Under the pieces are notes generated by a model. That model was given only the letters and a program-made list of their open reading frames with translations, was not told the origin of the DNA and searched no databases. A program made the translations under genes and the position numbers. This document shows positions 23,635-33,576 of a DNA stretch of 64,000 nucleotides, one piece after another. Source of the stretch: Trichosporon coremiiforme (taxonomy: Eukaryota; Basidiomycota; Tremellomycetes; Trichosporonales; Trichosporonaceae); assembly GCA_039545355.1 (NCBI GenBank), contig BCJJ01000009.1, positions 1,095,757-1,159,756 of the forward strand. Reading direction: 5' to 3'. Position 1 is the first letter of the stretch. Each line of letters starts with the position of its first letter.

Positions 23635-25838
23635 GGTGGAAAGGATGGTGCTAACTGTGGTATCACTGAGGTCAGAACGAATGATGACGACGGTCGCGTG
23701 GTGGAGGCGTGCCTGAATGGACTGAGGTTGATCTCCGCGTTTGACGGACGGTTTGTGGCTGCCTCTGTACGGTCAAGTGTCTCCCTCGCAGTGCCCCCGC
23801 TTGAATGAGAGAGACTGGGCATGACTCGTACTGTTATCACACGAAACGGCACGTTTGGGTTGGTCAACTGTTCCCGGCTGAAGTACATATCCGTGGAGAA
23901 TGTGCGGACAGGGCCGCCCATGTTCCAAAACGAGATGCCAGCTGCCTCCTCCAGACGTGAAGTCTGCCGCCCTAGAGCTCTGGAGATAACCACGGACACG
24001 TCCCTGGTTGCTAGCCTTCCTTGTCGTGGTCGAGGGATGAGATACTATAGGAGCGGGGGTGATGGGGAGGGTGCGGTTCTCAGGCGAGGTCAGTGATCAA
24101 TTGTGCGCCTTGGGATAATTCTTACCGCTCTGTCGGCCTCGGTAGCATCGCTCTGTGCTCGGGCAACTTCAGGTTGGGTGGTCAGACACTCCTATTTTTT
24201 GGATAATGCTGATCTTCTATGATGTATCTGGGAGAGCCACCGCTGCCCCCAGGAAAGTAGTCAGCCATCTGCAGTCCGACTACGCGGCTTGGAACAATAC
24301 AGGTTGGGCTACAGCGACACAATCAGCAGAGTTCTGGCGAGCTTTTCCAACCCACGGCGTACATGTCGTTCAGAGAAGAGTAAATAACTCCCGTGTCACT
24401 GTAAGCGCGTCACTGCCGGCATTCCCCGTTTTACTCCATAGTAAAGGGGCGACCTACATGGAGTGGCAGGAGTACTTTGCTTCAATGACGGGACTGGCCG
24501 TGTGCTAGACAGGGCGGAGAGGGCGACGACGTCGTACTGGCTGCAACTGCCTAAGTTGCTGCTGGGCATAAGGAACTGCCCAGTAGGGAAGCAGGCGAAT
24601 AAATTGGTGCCTCACACGGAACATTCCCGTGGCCAGAGCTGAGAGAGCATCCCGGGTCGCAGGGTTTATCTGATAACGCACATATTTAGACAAGACCGGA
24701 AAAGTTACTGGTACCACCTCAAAGACCCTAGGAGGAACGGTTCCCTTCTGCTCGAAATAACCGCTGCAGACGCACAGAATGAGCAAGTGGGCATATGCCA
24801 AACGGACACTGTGCAGGAGTAAGTCACGCCTCCACCCGCCGCCTGAGCGTTCGGACCCCCGTTAATCGTGATGGTCTTTACCTCGATGCCTCATCATCAC
24901 AAACAAGACGCCCACAAAGGAGTGGGCATCAGCTGACGTAGACTATGCGCTCATCGACGGATGGGAGGACCTGCTGACCGACCTGGTGTCTCGTCCACCG
25001 CCTCACAGCAGCGTTGCGGAATCGCCCACGTGGGAGCGGAACCATCCCGTTGCCGGCTGTCGTCGCAAAGCATAGACCCTCCCTCCTCTGTACTCACCTC
25101 ACAGATCACTCGAGACTCGACAGCGTAGGGGCTGTCGATCCACACACCATGACAGGCATGACAGGGTTGCAGACGACGGCTCCGCACAATGGGACGCGTC
25201 GGCGGTGAACGCGTCCATAACCGGCAAGGCAACGGAAGCGCAGCAGGGTGGCGAGCGGCCCGTGTGGAACCCTGGGTGTGCCAACCGCGTCCTTGGTCAC
25301 ACTGGACGGGCATCCCAAGAGAGGAGTCTGAGACTGTGCTTGGCCAATTCTTGGAGAATGGAGAGGCCATCGCCCATTCGGCCCCATTCGACCTGGGATG
25401 CGGTATCATCACCAGGCACCTCTCCACAATGCTCATCACACATGCTGGACGGGCGGAGCGCCAAGCGCACGCTGCCTTGTCCCGCACACGCCTTCGCCCC
25501 GCCCTCACCTGACGAGCCCTCCGCACCCTCTCACATCTTCTCATCCTCCGTTCACTGGGCGCCCGTCTCAACCGATTACCCGTCTGCTTGGGCCTGACGC
25601 ATGATCCTTTGTGGTCCGCCCAAGCTCGGTCCGCGAGCACACACTACTACTTACATCGTCGCTGACAGTCTCCTAACCTCTTTCCTCATTCACATTCTCT
25701 CATCCCTCTCCCTCACGCACTCTCGACTACGTACCGTACCACTCTAGGACCAAGTCCACCCGACACTCTTTCAACTGGCAGCGCCTAACCCCTTCACTCC
25801 CTCTAATCCTCCCGTCAACGTCAACACACCACTTCACA
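23635..25838. other. Intergenic region between CSN5 and the lysozyme-like gene
   Basis: 2.2 kb between two gene starts that point apart. On the minus strand, short coding-looking stretches occur at about 23780-24000 (for example TDMYFSREQLTNPNVPFRVI) and 24505-24800 (for example QINPATRDALSALATGMFRV), but neither has a proper ATG, splice chain or recognised family. The last 200 bp before 25839 are CT-rich and are probably promoter and leader of the secreted protein. Confidence 0.5.
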
Positions 25839-27018
25839 ATGGTCGCCCTCAACGTCTTTGCTCTTGCAGCTATTCTCCCCGCCATGGTTCTGGCCAGCTC
25901 GGCCGGTCCCCAGACCCACAACTCGGTCCACCGCCGCCACCACTCCAAGGCCAAGGCCGCTCGAGCTCTCGCTGGCGAGCGCAACACCACCAAGGCCCGC
26001 AAGCGCAACCTCCACCGCAAGCGCAAGTGCCGCCCCGCCCCTGGCAGCGAGGCTCCTGCTGCCGAGGGTCAGACCCAGGAATGGTCTGAGCAGTCTGGCG
26101 GCGAGCAGCAGCCTGCCGAGCAGGGCGAGCAGGGCTCCGAGCAGCCTACCGACCAGCAGTGGTCCGACCAGTCTGCCGACCAGCCCGCTGAGGGTTCTGC
26201 TGACCAGCCCGCCGAGGGTTCTGCCGACGTCGCCGGCTCAGCCAACTTCGGCAGCGAGTTCCACGCCGAGGCCACCTCTGACGAGACCACCACCACCTCC
26301 ACCGACTCTGCCCAGCAGTCTACCGGCGGTGACGGCAACTTCCGTATCGGTCGTTCCCTCTCTGGCCCCTGTGGCAGCATCAACACCAACGAGGGCTCCC
26401 CCAACGGTGACCAGTGGTGGCTCAACTGTGGTATCAGCCTTGACGACCACGACGCCCCCTGGAACCCTCCTTACATGGGTCTCGAGGACATTGTCTACCA
26501 GGACTTCAACCACGGTGACTGGGCCGGTTGTGAGGCCTTTGCCTGGGCCTTCAACGACCCCGAGGCCAACCTCGGTATCAATCCTGCCATCCTTGCTGCT
26601 ATCGCCCGCCAGGAGTCGAGCTGCAACCCCAACATCCGTGGCAAGAACGGCGAGTACGGCCTCATGCAGGTCATGCCATTCAACTGCATGGACGAGTCGG
26701 TGTGCATGGATGTCTGGCAGAACGTGAGGAACGGCGCGAACGTCTTTAAGACCTACCTCGACCAGTCTGGCGGCAATGTCCTCCTCGCTCTCGGCAAGTA
26801 CAACGGATGGAAGGAGCACCTCACCTACAACCAGGCCACTCAGGCTGCCCGCGACGGCAACTGCTGGGCGCAGAACAACCTCGACTACCTCCACCAGATG
26901 CTTAACGGTTTCGTCGTCGGCCGCAACGCCTACACCGCCGACTTCACCACCATGTTCAGTGAGTACTTGGCCCCTCGTCAGCACGCTAACGTTCCCAGAG
27001 AACTACAGCTGCCAGTAA
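25839..27018 (+). CDS. Secreted lysozyme/lytic-transglycosylase-like protein
   Basis: 379 aa from exons 25839-26958 and 26999-27018; splicing gives the end FKNYSCQ. Residues 1-20 are a signal peptide (MVALNVFALAAILPAMVLAS). Next come a very basic segment with RKRNLHRKRKC and a Gln/Glu/Ser-rich linker holding a repeated SADQPAEG unit. The C-terminal 190 residues form a lysozyme-like (SLT/GH23) domain: AAIARQESSCNPNIRG with the catalytic Glu at residue 259, then EYGLMQVMPFNC and ALGKYNGW. Several cysteines suggest disulfides. SLT enzymes cleave bacterial peptidoglycan, so the likely role is attack on bacteria or bacterial debris outside the cell; this is inference from the fold. The basic segment has dibasic sites that a Kex2-type protease could cut. 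Confidence 0.85.
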
Positions 27019-27717
27019 ATACAACCATGGCCCAAAAGCCATGTTCATGACCTCACGCCAGTGTCCATGTTGACAATGAAATCTCGGCCCACCATATACT
27101 ATTCATCTTCCTATCAACTCTCCCTCTCCCACACTCCCCGTCTCCCTCCTGTGCGGCAGCCGGCTGAGCACAGCATGTTTCTACCTTTTCTGCTATGGCT
27201 ATGCGATGGACAATCACGTGCCCGTGGACTGCACCTGAAACTGACCGGCGACCTGTGACCCACGACACGATTGGCGGCCGCGCGTCGATGTCATCTTGGC
27301 GTTCGCCGCCAAGAAGCTTGAGAACGCTCCCGCCGTTGGCCGCTTCTTGGGTACCCCATGGGCCACGGACCAACCGAAACGCTGAGGTTTCAACTCCTTA
27401 CCTCTTGATCGTTGCGCTGAGACCTTGCCCACTGCACAAGCCCCCCGGCGCCACAGGAGATCCGGTGCCCGTCCGTCCGAGGGATTGGACCGAGCGTCGC
27501 GCCTTGGCGTCGCCCCAACGCCCTGCCTGCTGCGCATCCTCCCGTCGTTCGTACGCCGTGGCTCCCCAAACACCGCGGGCTGAAACACCGTGCGAGAGCG
27601 TTGCTGATTAGTCGTCTGACGCTTGCTGGTTACAAAGCTGCTTATGGAAGTATATACTACAGTTACAATGCTCGCAGAGCTCTGGTCAAATGAATGTCAG
27701 ATGTTGATTGATGCAGT
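27019..27717. other. Intergenic, convergent 3' ends
   Basis: About 700 bp between the stops of the lysozyme-like gene and XPT1. It holds one CACGTG at 27215-27220 and no coding pattern that I can support. Confidence 0.5.
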
Positions 27718-30090
27718 TTACGGAGCGCCCCACGCACGCTCCCAAATGGCCGGCCGCGGCCATTTCTTGTGGAACCACTGGTTCATCATCGTGCGAATGT
27801 CCGAGTAGTCCTTCTCAATGTCGTCGTTCAAACCCAAGATCGCGACGTTTTTCGAGTCGTCTATCTGCTTGAGTGATTTCTTGACCCCCTCTGCAGTCTT
27901 GAGCATGTGGAAGTGAACGTCAGACTTTCCCGACGAGTACATGTACCGTGAGAGGAGCTTCATGCAGTAGAGGCGGAGGTTGACGTCCTGGCCCGGCAGC
28001 GAGGTTGTCGCCATGACGTTGGCGAGCGAGAAGTCGGCAGCCTGCCACGTCGGATCGAGCGGCAGGTGCGGCGGGGGAAGGAAGTCGGGCGGAGCATCCG
28101 TGGACGGGTTCGTGTAAGTCGCAGAGGAGGGTGGGAAGAAGGCGGAAAGGCCAAGTGGGCCAGAGGCTGTAACGAGCGCCATGATGAGGCAGTCGCCACA
28201 GTCCGGCTCCTGGAAGGCAATGCGCTTCATCATGTCTGACGCGGGCATTGGCGTTCCACGCGTCCAGAAGGGGCCAAAGCAGCGGTCAAATTCGAGAACG
28301 CACTGGTCATGTTCCTTGGGATCTGCTCCCTTAGGCAGGAATCCGGGGAGGTGACCGTCGAGTGAGGTAAAGTCAAAGGTGGTGCGTTTCGGCCGCTCCC
28401 AGCCCGCTTGCTGAAAGAGTCGCGCCATGCGGAAGATGTCCAGCGTCTTGCGCTCGGCGCGGTGAACCTCGACCTCGGCGACCTGTGCGGCGTCGGCTCC
28501 AAGACCGAACAAGTCAATGATGGCTTGCCGGGAGGCGTCGTCCCACAGACCTTCCTGGCTGCCAAGGTTCGCTACGACATAGGTCCACAACAACGCCTCA
28601 CGCCACCGGTCAACACGAAGCTGTGTCAGGAGCCACTGCATCTGGACGTCGCCGTTACCAATGTGCAGCTCTCGGAATCGACGCGTGCTGCTCAAGGTCA
28701 GGGCTTCCTTGAACATGAGCGACGCCTCCTGGTGCAGTCCCCGCGTAATGACCTTGGGCGCGTGCGCAAAGTATGGCCGTTTCCGCTTGGGGAAGCGCGC
28801 GGACAAGAGATAGTTGGCGTGGTACAGGCCGCCCATCTCACCTGCGTCCGTGATGTGGCCGTCATCAATGTCCGGCTTGATCCACTGGAACCACGCTGTC
28901 TTAAAGCGGATCACGTTGCCGTAGAGGGGCGAGTGGAAGTCGGATACGGCATGCGAGCGCAGCATGAAAAAGTCGTCGTTCAACGCAATGGACACGTCCG
29001 CAAGCCCAGGGAGCCAACTGATGCGGCTCTCAATCGACATGGAGTTGTACGTTGGAAGCGCCTTGCTCCTCCAGTCGCTCTCGCGCCACTCCTTTTCGCC
29101 GAGCTGCATGGTGACAGCGTCCCGCTCCATAGACGGGAGGTGGAAGATCTCAGAGTGCCCTGCATATCGAAGCATGGGGTAAGGGACTTGGTAGTGGGCA
29201 TGCTCGGCCGCCGTTTCAGAGCCAGTGGCTGGGTGGACTGGGTGCTGAGGGCTGCGCGTATCACGCCTTGAAAAGTTCAGCCAGGTAGGAGTTTGCACGA
29301 TGCGCCAGTTCTTGTTCAGATGGTCGAGGACGCTCTCCGAGACCTTACGGCCGTCGAATTCCAGAACCTTGTCTCGCGTGCTGGAGCCGTAGACCGGGCC
29401 ATGCTTCTCGACAGTCCCCTCAAGAACATCGATCGTAGACTGCGGAACGAGGCCTAGATCCCCAAGTGTCGAGTTGAACGCGTAGTCGTAGAGAATCAGG
29501 TGAATCGTGTGGAGATGGCCCTTGAGGTTTTCCACCACGGATCGCATCGAGTACACGAGCTCATTCTGCTCTCTGCTGTGTCAGCACAATCGCGCCGAGG
29601 GTATCCACCGGAAATGCCTAGACGGGCTTTTCACGCCCATCTTGGCCCTGTAGAGTCGCATCTCGTCGGCCCACCGCTGGTCCGAGCCGTTGACCCAGAG
29701 CCAGGTGGCATCCAGTGTGTCCTCTGGTCCGAGCTCGGCTCTCCCACACATCGTCTCGCCGTTCATGAACCATGCCTCCATGCAGTGATCAGGTAGGAAT
29801 CGTGTCGGGCGGAGCTTTGGAAAGGGGTCCCTTGGGGCTCCGTGCGGCGAGAATGGGCGCCTTCGAGGGTCAACAGAGTCAAGCCAGTCTTCCCCTTCAC
29901 GATCCATGGGTGCGGGAAACTCTGGTGACAGGCGGTGGGCTGCAGCCTCATCGCTGCTGGCTGACCGCCACAGCGGTACCGAGATAACGGGGAGTTCGAA
30001 GAGATAGGTGTGGATCAGCCATATGCACAGCGTCCACAGCAAGACTGGCGCCAGGACCCGTGGCGTTAGAAACTGGCGTGCACGATTCAT
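27718..30090 (-). CDS. XPT1: Stealth-domain xylosylphosphotransferase (Xpt1-like)
   Basis: Golgi type II membrane enzyme of 778 aa. Exons are 30090-29609 and 29572-27718. The N-terminus has a transmembrane anchor at about residues 13-32 (VLAPVLLWTLCIWLIHTYLF). Stealth conserved regions follow in order: LDATWLWVNGSDQRWADE (CR1), then, across the intron, FREQNELVYSMRSVVENL and HTIHLILYDYA (CR2), then DVSIALNDDFFMLR (CR3). The family transfers sugar phosphates; the Cryptococcus member Xpt1 adds xylose-phosphate to mannose on O-glycans. An in-frame ATG at 30234 would add 48 residues before the membrane anchor, but 30090 fits a type II protein better. A TATA-like atatata lies at about 30190-30197, roughly 100 bp upstream of 30090. 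Substrate is inferred from the fungal family. Confidence 0.85.
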
Positions 30091-30762
30091 GGCGAAGGGG
30101 GCATGGGGCGGAGGCGGATGCAAGCGATTGGTGGTTAAGTGCAAAGGGCTGTACCGGACAGACCGTAAATGAGAAGGAGTGTGTACGTGTATATATGTGA
30201 GTGCTGGGAAGTGTTCGGATGCAAGGTCACTCATGGCTCAGATCGCGCTCAAGAGGTGACAGATTCTTTGCGCTCGGACGAGAATGACAGCGGCACAGAC
30301 TGTTCCGAACCACTGTGCATGTGCCCAGGGTTCCATGATCCTTAATGGCGCCCTATCTGCAGTACGGCGGCGCAATGAGAATTGCTCGCAGTGCCACACC
30401 GAATGGTCGCGTGCCGCTGCGCACACTTGTGGAAGCCGCATTCCATCCCAGAGACAGGGCGGCCCCCTGTGCGCAGTCTCTTCTAATAGTCCTGAACCCC
30501 GATTGCTCGAATGCTCGGCACCGTTGGTTCGCATCCATACCGACCCCCACGCAGTCCGCACTCCGCACATGAGGAGATCAAACGCGCGCTGCAGTTTCGT
30601 GCGGTGCGACCTGAAAGGTCAGTGTGCTGCAACTGTCCGTCGTCAATGCGCGGTCGTCAATGCGCTGGCATTCCGTCAGTATGGCCGAGTACGGGCTGGT
30701 CTTGAGCGTGGATCCCAATCGGCACTGTACACATAGCGTCTTCGGCACATGCTCTTGCATGC
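30091..30762. other. Upstream region of XPT1, no supported gene
   Basis: About 670 bp. The part next to 30090 contains the XPT1 leader and the TATA-like sequence. The rest holds no recognisable gene; small open frames on both strands have no motif. Confidence 0.5.
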
Positions 30763-30982
30763 CTACCGCTTGATTGCCCACGTCTTGAAAGCACTGCCCC
30801 ACCAGGAGTAAGCGGAAGGCGGCTGCTCAGGTTCGCTGTAGATTCCAGCTCCATCCGTCGCAAGCCTGCATACCTGTCCCGGCTGACAGGTTTCCAAATC
30901 CACCTCGGCAGCGTCAAAGTACTTCGCAACCTGTCAGTGAGCAATGAAGAAGACCTACGATCAATGTGTGGTTCGAGGTCAT
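30763..30982 (-). CDS. Putative small protein, divergent from the SelK homolog
   Basis: A minus-strand exon with stop at 30763-30765 reads VAKYFDAAEVDLETCQPGQ, continues GVxRLATDG-like sequence and ends SAYSWWGSAFKTWAIKR, about 55 codons with balanced composition. It is preceded by a strong acceptor (ctcactgacag). The first exon is uncertain: from the ATG at 30982 an intron of only 28 nt would be needed, shorter than any other here; an ATG about 30 bp farther upstream with a 72-nt intron is an alternative. I recognise no family. The arrangement head-to-head with a confirmed-looking gene 66-106 bp away supports transcription, but the model is weak. Confidence 0.35.
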
Positions 30983-31087
30983 GTTTCAGATAGCGTTGAT
31001 CACCACTGACATCATTTGGTCCCGTTGCCACGCACCTCCCGCTTCGCTATGGAGGAACTTGAACTCAGCGATGCTCTGTACGTCACT

Positions 31088-31445
31088 ATGGCACCTCCAG
31101 AGAAGACAACATACGTATCATCCACGGGGCAGCTGACCGCGCCTCCTCTCACGAAGCGCATTGCGGATGCAGTGTCCGATCTCGCTGAGGTCGGGTGGCT
31201 GTTTTTCGACACACTCTTCACCGTGAGTTGCTTAGTCTTCCCATGACTGACGACAGCCCTTCCTGAACCCAAACTCTACGATTCTGGACCACACCGGCGA
31301 CAACAGTGGATCGACCGCGCGCCCATCCTCAAATGCTAACCGCCCCGGAGGCGGTGGTGCCCGCCTGGGGTCCCCTGGGCCCCGCGGCGCCGGCTTCATG
31401 TCCATGACCGAACTGCGTGGCGGTGACAGTGGGTGCTTCCGGTGA
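31088..31445 (+). CDS. Selenoprotein K/G family homolog with Cys in place of Sec
   Basis: Exons 31088-31222 and 31257-31445 give 107 aa. The N-terminal TTYVSSTGQLTAPPL and the membrane helix around DLAEVGWLFFDTLFTPF align with the SelK start (short beta-like strand, then one transmembrane segment). The tail is Gly/Pro/Arg/Asn-rich (NRPGGGGARLGSPGPRG) and ends GGDSGCFR. In animals the penultimate region carries selenocysteine; here the codon is TGC (Cys), followed three codons later by a normal TGA stop. SelK is an ER membrane protein linked to ER-associated degradation and palmitoylation. An in-frame ATG at 31049 would add 13 residues; 31088 is preferred because SelK proteins begin close to the strand motif. 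Length agrees with the family (about 95-110 aa). Confidence 0.65.
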
Positions 31446-31689
31446 TGTCTCCGCTGACCTCAGCCGTCAATGCTTGCAGATCTGCCTGCGGATAGAGATG
31501 TACAGTGCCGAGTTGTATGCAAAGTTGTGTAATATCGTTAAGAAAGTAATGCATTAGCGGCCAGCCGCTACAGTGCGGGTATCTAAAGTTTGGAAGATAG
31601 TCCAAGAGTGCTAATGCAGACCGGAAGTAGAATGGACATGGTCTTTATTACACAGAGCCCCGAGGTCGTTAAGCGTCAATCGTTACAGC

Positions 31690-33576
31690 TTATCCACGCC
31701 AGAAGATGGCGCGGCGACGAGCGGGGGCGGTGGCGACAATCTCCTCCTCAGCGCTGGGGGTGGCATCGGCGCTCTCCTCGGCGACAGAGGTAGCGTCACC
31801 CTCGGGCTTCTGCTGCTCGGTGGAGGAGGGGGCAGCCTCCTCAGAACCGGTGGGAGAAGCAGTAGGCTCCGACGAGTCAGTGGCCGAAGTCGAGGAGGCT
31901 TCGGCAGACGAAGCCTCACCGGACTCAGCAGCCGACGAGCTCGCAGCAGAGGTGGGCTCGGCAGAGTTGGCGGCCGACGAAGGCTCGCCAGACTCGACGG
32001 CGGAAGAGCTCTCAGCAGAAGTAGGTTCGGCAGAGTTGGCGGCAGAAGAGGGCTCACTAGATTCGGCAGCAGAGGAAGCGGCCTCAGTGGCGCTAGCGGA
32101 GGCGGAAGGCTCGCCGGACTCAACGGCAGAGGCGCTCTCGGTAGCGGAAGGCTCAGCGGAGTTGGCAGCAGACGAGGGAGCGGAGGTAGCCTGAGCAGAC
32201 TGGGCGGCGGAAGACTGGGCGGCGGAGGGAGCGGGGGCAGCCTCGTCCTCCTCCTCGCAGTCCTCGTCATCCTCATCGTCCTGCTCCCACTCCTCGTCGT
32301 CCTCATCGTCACAGTCCTCGTACTCGTCGTCGTCCTCGGCAGCGGAAGGCTGAGCAGCAGCGGCAGACGAGGTGGCGGCGGGAGCAGGGGCAGACTGGGT
32401 AGCCTGGTCGACGGCACCACCCTGGTTGGAGCCGGCGTCGGCGGTGGGAGCAGCGCCGGCGGTCACGGTAACGGTAACGGTGACAACCTCGCCGTCGCAA
32501 GTGGGCTCGGCGTCAGGGCTAGCAGGAGAGGCAGGGGCGTCGGTCGGCGCAGAGGTGGGGGCAGCAGCGTTGTTGTCCTGAGAAGGCGTGGCGGAGTCCT
32601 GGCCGGCCTGGATGTCGCTGCCACTGGCACCGCCAGAGCCGCCCTGGTTCTGGTCCTGTTCCTGGTTCTGGTTGTCCTGGTAGACGTTGGCGCTGTGGTT
32701 GTCCTTGGCACCAGTGTCAACCGAGCCAGACGAAGACGGCTGCGAGGCAGCGGGCTCGGCGTCGTCGATCTCGTCGCACCAGGGGTAGTCGGCGTACTCA
32801 TCGTCCTCGTCATTGTGCTGGGGCTCAGACGAAGAAATGGGGGCGGCGGCAGACGAGGTGGGGGCGGGCTCGGCAGACGAGGGCACGGTAGAGGAAGCGG
32901 GAGCCTGAGACTGCTGAGCCTCCTCCTCGTCCTCGTCACACTCCTCCTCCTCCTCGGGGGCACCAGAGGCGGAGGGAGTGGGGACAGGAGACGAGGTCGC
33001 GTTGCCGGCAGCACCACCCTCAGGGATGGTAGCGTTGGTAGAGTTGTCAGTAACGGTGACGTTGGTAGAGTTGTCCGCGACGGTCGAGTTGTCAGAGACG
33101 GTCGCGTTGTCGGCGGGGGCCGTCGAGTTATCGACAACGGTAGTGTTCTCGGCAGGGACGGTCGCGTTCTGAGCGGGAAGCGTGGCGTTCTCGGCGCCAG
33201 TCGAGTTGTTCGGAGCCTCGGCAGAGATCCAGTTGTCACCAGTGACAACAGGTCCCTCGGCCGACTGCGAGGCCGACTGCTCCTCAGAAGAGGAGGCAGA
33301 AGCCTCAGCGGAAGAAGCCTCGGCAGAGGTGGCCGACGAAGAGACGGCGCTCTCGGTCGAAGAGGGCTCGCCCGAGTACGGGGCGTCCGAGGAAGCGGGC
33401 TCGGCCGAGCTGATGGCAGACGAGGCCGCAGAGATGGCGGAGGGCTCGGCGCTGGCGGTCGCGTTGTCGCGGGCGACGATGCGGCCGAAGCGGCGGGCGT
33501 AGCGACCCTCGGCGGCGGCGACCTGGGTGGCCGAAGCGAGGGCAGCAAGGAGGGCGAAAGAGGTGGTGAAACGCAT
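31690..33576 (-). CDS. Secreted Ser/Ala/Glu-rich low-complexity protein
   Basis: Single exon, 628 aa. A signal peptide (MRFTTSFALLAALASATQV) is followed by an Arg-rich stretch (RYARRFGRIVARD) and then mostly disordered sequence. Three kinds of segment can be seen: Ser/Ala/Glu blocks, a run of N-x-T/S sequons (DNSTVADNSTNVTVTDNST region), and acidic clusters containing single cysteines (EEEECDEDEEE; CDDEDDEEWEQDDEDDEDCE). Near the C-terminus a unit like ESGEPSSAANSAEPTSA is repeated about five times. The protein ends ARRRAIFWRG, a tribasic site followed by six residues, with no GPI signal. It is probably a heavily glycosylated wall or secreted mannoprotein-like product; function is unknown. 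No conserved enzyme domain is visible. Long plus-strand open frames over it are shadows of its biased codons. Confidence 0.8.
   Translation of the reverse strand: MRFTTSFALLAALASATQVAAAEGRYARRFGRIVARDNATASAEPSAISAASSAISSAEPASSDAPYSGEPSSTESAVSSSATSAEASSAEASASSSEEQSASQSAEGPVVTGDNWISAEAPNNSTGAENATLPAQNATVPAENTTVVDNSTAPADNATVSDNSTVADNSTNVTVTDNSTNATIPEGGAAGNATSSPVPTPSASGAPEEEEECDEDEEEAQQSQAPASSTVPSSAEPAPTSSAAAPISSSEPQHNDEDDEYADYPWCDEIDDAEPAASQPSSSGSVDTGAKDNHSANVYQDNQNQEQDQNQGGSGGASGSDIQAGQDSATPSQDNNAAAPTSAPTDAPASPASPDAEPTCDGEVVTVTVTVTAGAAPTADAGSNQGGAVDQATQSAPAPAATSSAAAAQPSAAEDDDEYEDCDDEDDEEWEQDDEDDEDCEEEDEAAPAPSAAQSSAAQSAQATSAPSSAANSAEPSATESASAVESGEPSASASATEAASSAAESSEPSSAANSAEPTSAESSSAVESGEPSSAANSAEPTSAASSSAAESGEASSAEASSTSATDSSEPTASPTGSEEAAPSSTEQQKPEGDATSVAEESADATPSAEEEIVATAPARRRAIFWRG

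Noticed and set aside
24505..24801. Minus-strand frame of 98 codons upstream of CSN5
   Set aside because: It starts at TTG, has no ATG or splice partner that I could find, and no known family; left as part of the intergenic description.
24951..25640. Minus-strand open frame of 229 codons before the lysozyme-like gene
   Set aside because: No ATG at the start and an Arg/Cys/Pro-rich peptide typical of chance frames.
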